Positions 4,157-6,554 of a DNA stretch of 6,554 bases are shown here, one piece after another. Each line of letters opens with the position of its first letter. Position 1 is the stretch's first letter. A program made the translations under genes and the position numbers. The notes under the pieces are model-generated. The model was not told the DNA's origin. It saw only the letters and a list, made by a program, of their open reading frames with translations, and ran no database searches. This DNA is from Euryarchaeota archaeon Ods04 (GTDB lineage: Archaea; Halobacteriota; Halobacteria; Halobacteriales; Halorutilaceae), in assembly GCA_028751055.1 (NCBI GenBank), contig JAQZDD010000060.1:1-6554 (forward strand), in the 5' to 3' direction.

Positions 4157-6554
4157 TCAGTCGTCGGCTTTCTCGCTTACTTCGCCGCCGTCGGTCGCCG
4201 TCTCCGCCGATGGTTCGGGCGGAGGCGAGACGCGTATGTCCTCGCCCTCCTGCATCCTCTCTTCGACGACGCGCGCGTACGGGTCGGGCATGACCTTGAC
4301 GAACTGTCCGAGGTAGTCGTCCCAGTTGTCGAGCACCTCGCGCGCCTTGTCGCTGTCCGTGTATTCGAGGTGGTTTTCGACCATCCTGCGCACCAGATTC
4401 TCGTCGCGTTCGTCCATCGGTTCGACGTGTACCATCTCGTCGTTGAGGCGTACGTCCTCAAAGTCGCCGTCCTCGTCTAAGACATACGCTTCGCCGCCCG
4501 ACATTCCCGCGCCGAAGTTCTTGCCCGTCTCGCCTAAGACTACTGTGACGCCGCCCGTCATGTACTCGCATCCATGGTCGCCGACGCCCTCGACGACAGT
4601 CTTCACACCCGAGTTGCGCACACCGAAACGCTCGCCAGCGACGCCGTTGAAGTACGCCTCGCCGTCGGTCGCACCGTAGAGAACGACGTTCCCGACGAGG
4701 ATATTGTCGTCCTCCTCGTAGGCGGCGTCGTCGGGCGTCTCAACGATGAGTTTTCCGCCCGACAGCCCCTTGCCGACGTAGTCGTTGGCGTCTCCCGTGA
4801 CGCGCATCGTCATTCCATCGACGGCGAACGCGCCGAACGACTGTCCCGCCGAACCCTCAAAGTTGAGGACGACCGTGTCGTCGGGCAGACCGTCCTCTCC
4901 GTGTACCTTTGCGATTTCACTGCTCAGCATCGCGCCCGTCGTGCGGTCGCGGTTACGTATCTCGCGCGAAACCTCTACAGGCTCCCCGTCTTCTATCGCG
5001 CGCCGCGCCGCACCGATGAGTTCGTGGTCTATCTTGTCGTCTAGCTTGTGGTTCTGTTCGCGTGTCTTGCGGGGGTCGTCGTCGCTCTCAGGCTTACGCA
5101 GGAGACGCGAAAGGTCGATTCCGGAAGCCTTCGGGTGGTCGACCTCGCGCTGTTCGAGCGAGTCGACCTCGCCTATCATCTCGTCCATCGTACGGAATCC
5201 TAACTCCGCCATGTGCTCGCGCACCTCCTGTGCCATGAACTCCATGTAGTTGACGACGTGCTCGACCTCGCCGCGGAACAGTTGGCGGCGTTCCTTGTCC
5301 TGTGTGGCGATGCCCGTCGGACATTTGTTGGTGTGGCACTTGCGCACCATGACACAGCCCTCAGCGACGAGCGCGGACGTTCCGAAGCCGTACTCCTCGG
5401 CACCGAGCAGAGCGGCGACAACGATGTCGCGTCCCGTCTTCATTCCTCCGTCGACACGGACGCGTATGCGCGAGCGCAGGTCGTTCTCCATCAGCACTTG
5501 GTGAGCCTCGGCGATTCCGAGTTCCCACGGCAGACCTGCGGACTTTATGGACGTTCTGGGAGACGCTCCCGTTCCGCCGGCGTGTCCGCTGATGAGTACG
5601 GAGTCTGCGCGTGCCTTCGAGACGCCCGCGGCGATGATGCCGACTCCGTCCTCCGCAACTAACTTGACGTGCACGTCGGCGTCGGGATTTCCGCACTTGA
5701 GGTCGTGTATCAGCTGAGCCAAGTCCTCTATCGAGTATATGTCGTGCTGAGGCGGCGGCGATATGAGCGCGACGCCCGGTGTGGTGTGGCGCGTGCTCGC
5801 TATCGTTTCGTTGACCTTGTGTCCAGGCAGATGTCCACCTTCTCCGGGCTTCGAACCCTGCGCCATCTTGATTTCGAGGTGGTCGCCGTCGTTGAGGTAC
5901 GAGACGGTGACGCCGAACCTGCCGCTTGCGACCTGCTTGATTTTCGACCTTCTTTCGGTGCCGAAACGTTCGACGGGTTCTCCGCCCTCGCCCGAACCCG
6001 ACTTGGCACCTATACGGTTCATCGCTTCGGCGAGTGTCTCGTGCGCCTCCTTCGAGAGCGAACCGAACGACATAGAGCCTGTGAAGAACCTCTTCACAAT
6101 CTCGTCAACGGGTTCGACCTCTTCGATGGGTACAGGCTCGCGGTCGGATTCGAGTTCTAAGAGACCACGGAGTTCGTGCAGGCTCTCGTCCTTGTGGTTC
6201 ATAGTGCGCGAGAACTCCTTGTAAGCCTCGTAGTCGCCCTCGCGTACCGCCGCCTGAAGCTTTCTGACTGTCCCCGACTTCCACGCGTGGAACTCGCCGT
6301 CTCGCGTCCATTCGATTTCGCCGCCGGGGTCGAGTTCGTCCGTGTCGCTCTCGAAGCCGAAGTCGTGACGTTCTAAGAGGTCTCTCTCGACGCCCTCGAC
6401 GCCGACGCCCTCCGTGCGCGCCGTCGTTCCGTAGAAGTACTCCTCGACGAAGTCGGACTTCAGCCCGACAGCCTCGAATATCTGCGCGCCCTTGTACGAC
6501 TCCAACGTCGAGATACCCATCTTCGACATGACCTTGAGTACCCCCTCCTCAACG
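4157..6554 (-). CDS. gltB: Glutamate synthase large subunit (GltB), C-terminal part; N-terminus outside the window
   Basis: The frame stays open to the right edge. Codons before the in-window ATG at 6529 read VEEGVLKV and continue into MSKMGISTLESYKGAQIFEA, a conserved GltB stretch, so that ATG is internal. About 798 residues are visible (numbers below count from that Met). Residues about 140-460 are the FMN-binding synthase barrel: GSMSFGSLSKEAHETLAEAM (151-170), SGHAGGTGASPRTSIKS (314-330) and VDGGMKTGRDIV (359-370). C392, C398 and C403 in CVMVRKCHTNKCPTG have the C-x5-C-x4-C spacing of the 3Fe-4S cluster. Residues about 500-690 are the glycine-rich C-terminal beta-helix (GXGXG domain), followed by an acidic tail with a Pro run. 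The enzyme makes two glutamates from glutamine and 2-oxoglutarate; the glutaminase domain would lie off the right edge. No gltD or glutamine synthetase gene is visible. The stop is 62 bp before the antitoxin gene. Confidence 0.95.
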   Translation of the reverse strand, partial: VEEGVLKVMSKMGISTLESYKGAQIFEAVGLKSDFVEEYFYGTTARTEGVGVEGVERDLLERHDFGFESDTDELDPGGEIEWTRDGEFHAWKSGTVRKLQAAVREGDYEAYKEFSRTMNHKDESLHELRGLLELESDREPVPIEEVEPVDEIVKRFFTGSMSFGSLSKEAHETLAEAMNRIGAKSGSGEGGEPVERFGTERRSKIKQVASGRFGVTVSYLNDGDHLEIKMAQGSKPGEGGHLPGHKVNETIASTRHTTPGVALISPPPQHDIYSIEDLAQLIHDLKCGNPDADVHVKLVAEDGVGIIAAGVSKARADSVLISGHAGGTGASPRTSIKSAGLPWELGIAEAHQVLMENDLRSRIRVRVDGGMKTGRDIVVAALLGAEEYGFGTSALVAEGCVMVRKCHTNKCPTGIATQDKERRQLFRGEVEHVVNYMEFMAQEVREHMAELGFRTMDEMIGEVDSLEQREVDHPKASGIDLSRLLRKPESDDDPRKTREQNHKLDDKIDHELIGAARRAIEDGEPVEVSREIRNRDRTTGAMLSSEIAKVHGEDGLPDDTVVLNFEGSAGQSFGAFAVDGMTMRVTGDANDYVGKGLSGGKLIVETPDDAAYEEDDNILVGNVVLYGATDGEAYFNGVAGERFGVRNSGVKTVVEGVGDHGCEYMTGGVTVVLGETGKNFGAGMSGGEAYVLDEDGDFEDVRLNDEMVHVEPMDERDENLVRRMVENHLEYTDSDKAREVLDNWDDYLGQFVKVMPDPYARVVEERMQEGEDIRVSPPPEPSAETATDGGEVSEKADD

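Noticed and set aside
4574..6376. Several 66-163-codon plus-strand frames opposite gltB
   Set aside because: They overlap one another and conserved GltB motifs on the other strand, and show no domain of their own.
1..6554. Mobile element, CRISPR array or RNA gene
   Set aside because: I saw no transposase, integrase, terminal repeats, regularly spaced repeats or tRNA-like structure on either strand.

Overview
The window looks like chromosomal DNA of a halophilic archaeon (class Halobacteria or a close relative). The DNA is GC-rich, and every protein is strongly acidic (many Asp and Glu, few Lys). Several starts have a TATA-like element 25-30 nt upstream, as expected for leaderless archaeal transcripts. 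The acyl-CoA carboxylase subunit also has the layout I associate with haloarchaea. I cannot name a genus. GC looks somewhat lower than in the most GC-rich haloarchaea, but I did not calculate it.

Layout from left to right. (1) Positions 1-825, minus strand: the N-terminal 275 residues of an acyl-CoA carboxylase carboxyltransferase (PccB/MmdA type), cut by the left edge. (2) Positions 826-924: a divergent promoter region with a TATA-like element for each direction and an 8-nt inverted repeat. (3) Positions 925-2810, plus strand: an aldo/keto reductase followed by an arginase whose GTG start overlaps the reductase stop, so the two are probably one operon. (4) Positions 2867-3271, plus strand: a small single-domain cupin with its own leaderless-type promoter. 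(5) Positions 4094-3287, minus strand: a two-gene toxin-antitoxin module, with a ribbon-helix-helix/UPF0175-like antitoxin followed one base later by a PIN-domain nuclease. It converges on the cupin gene across only 15 bp. (6) Positions 4157-6554, minus strand: the C-terminal half or more of the large subunit of glutamate synthase (GltB). Its reading frame stays open to the right edge, so the gene starts outside the window and the first in-window ATG is not its start.

Most of the cargo is central metabolism. Arginase releases urea and ornithine from arginine, GltB makes glutamate from glutamine and 2-oxoglutarate, and the carboxyltransferase makes malonyl- or methylmalonyl-CoA-type products. 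A nitrogen link between arginase and GltB is possible, but they are on opposite strands with a toxin-antitoxin module and a cupin between them, so co-regulation is not shown. I see no tRNA, rRNA, insertion sequence, CRISPR array or integrase. No clearly new system was found. The points most worth checking are the reductase-arginase coupling, the N-terminal extension of the carboxyltransferase, the toxin-antitoxin pair with its promoter repeats, and the cupin that lacks a metal-binding histidine.
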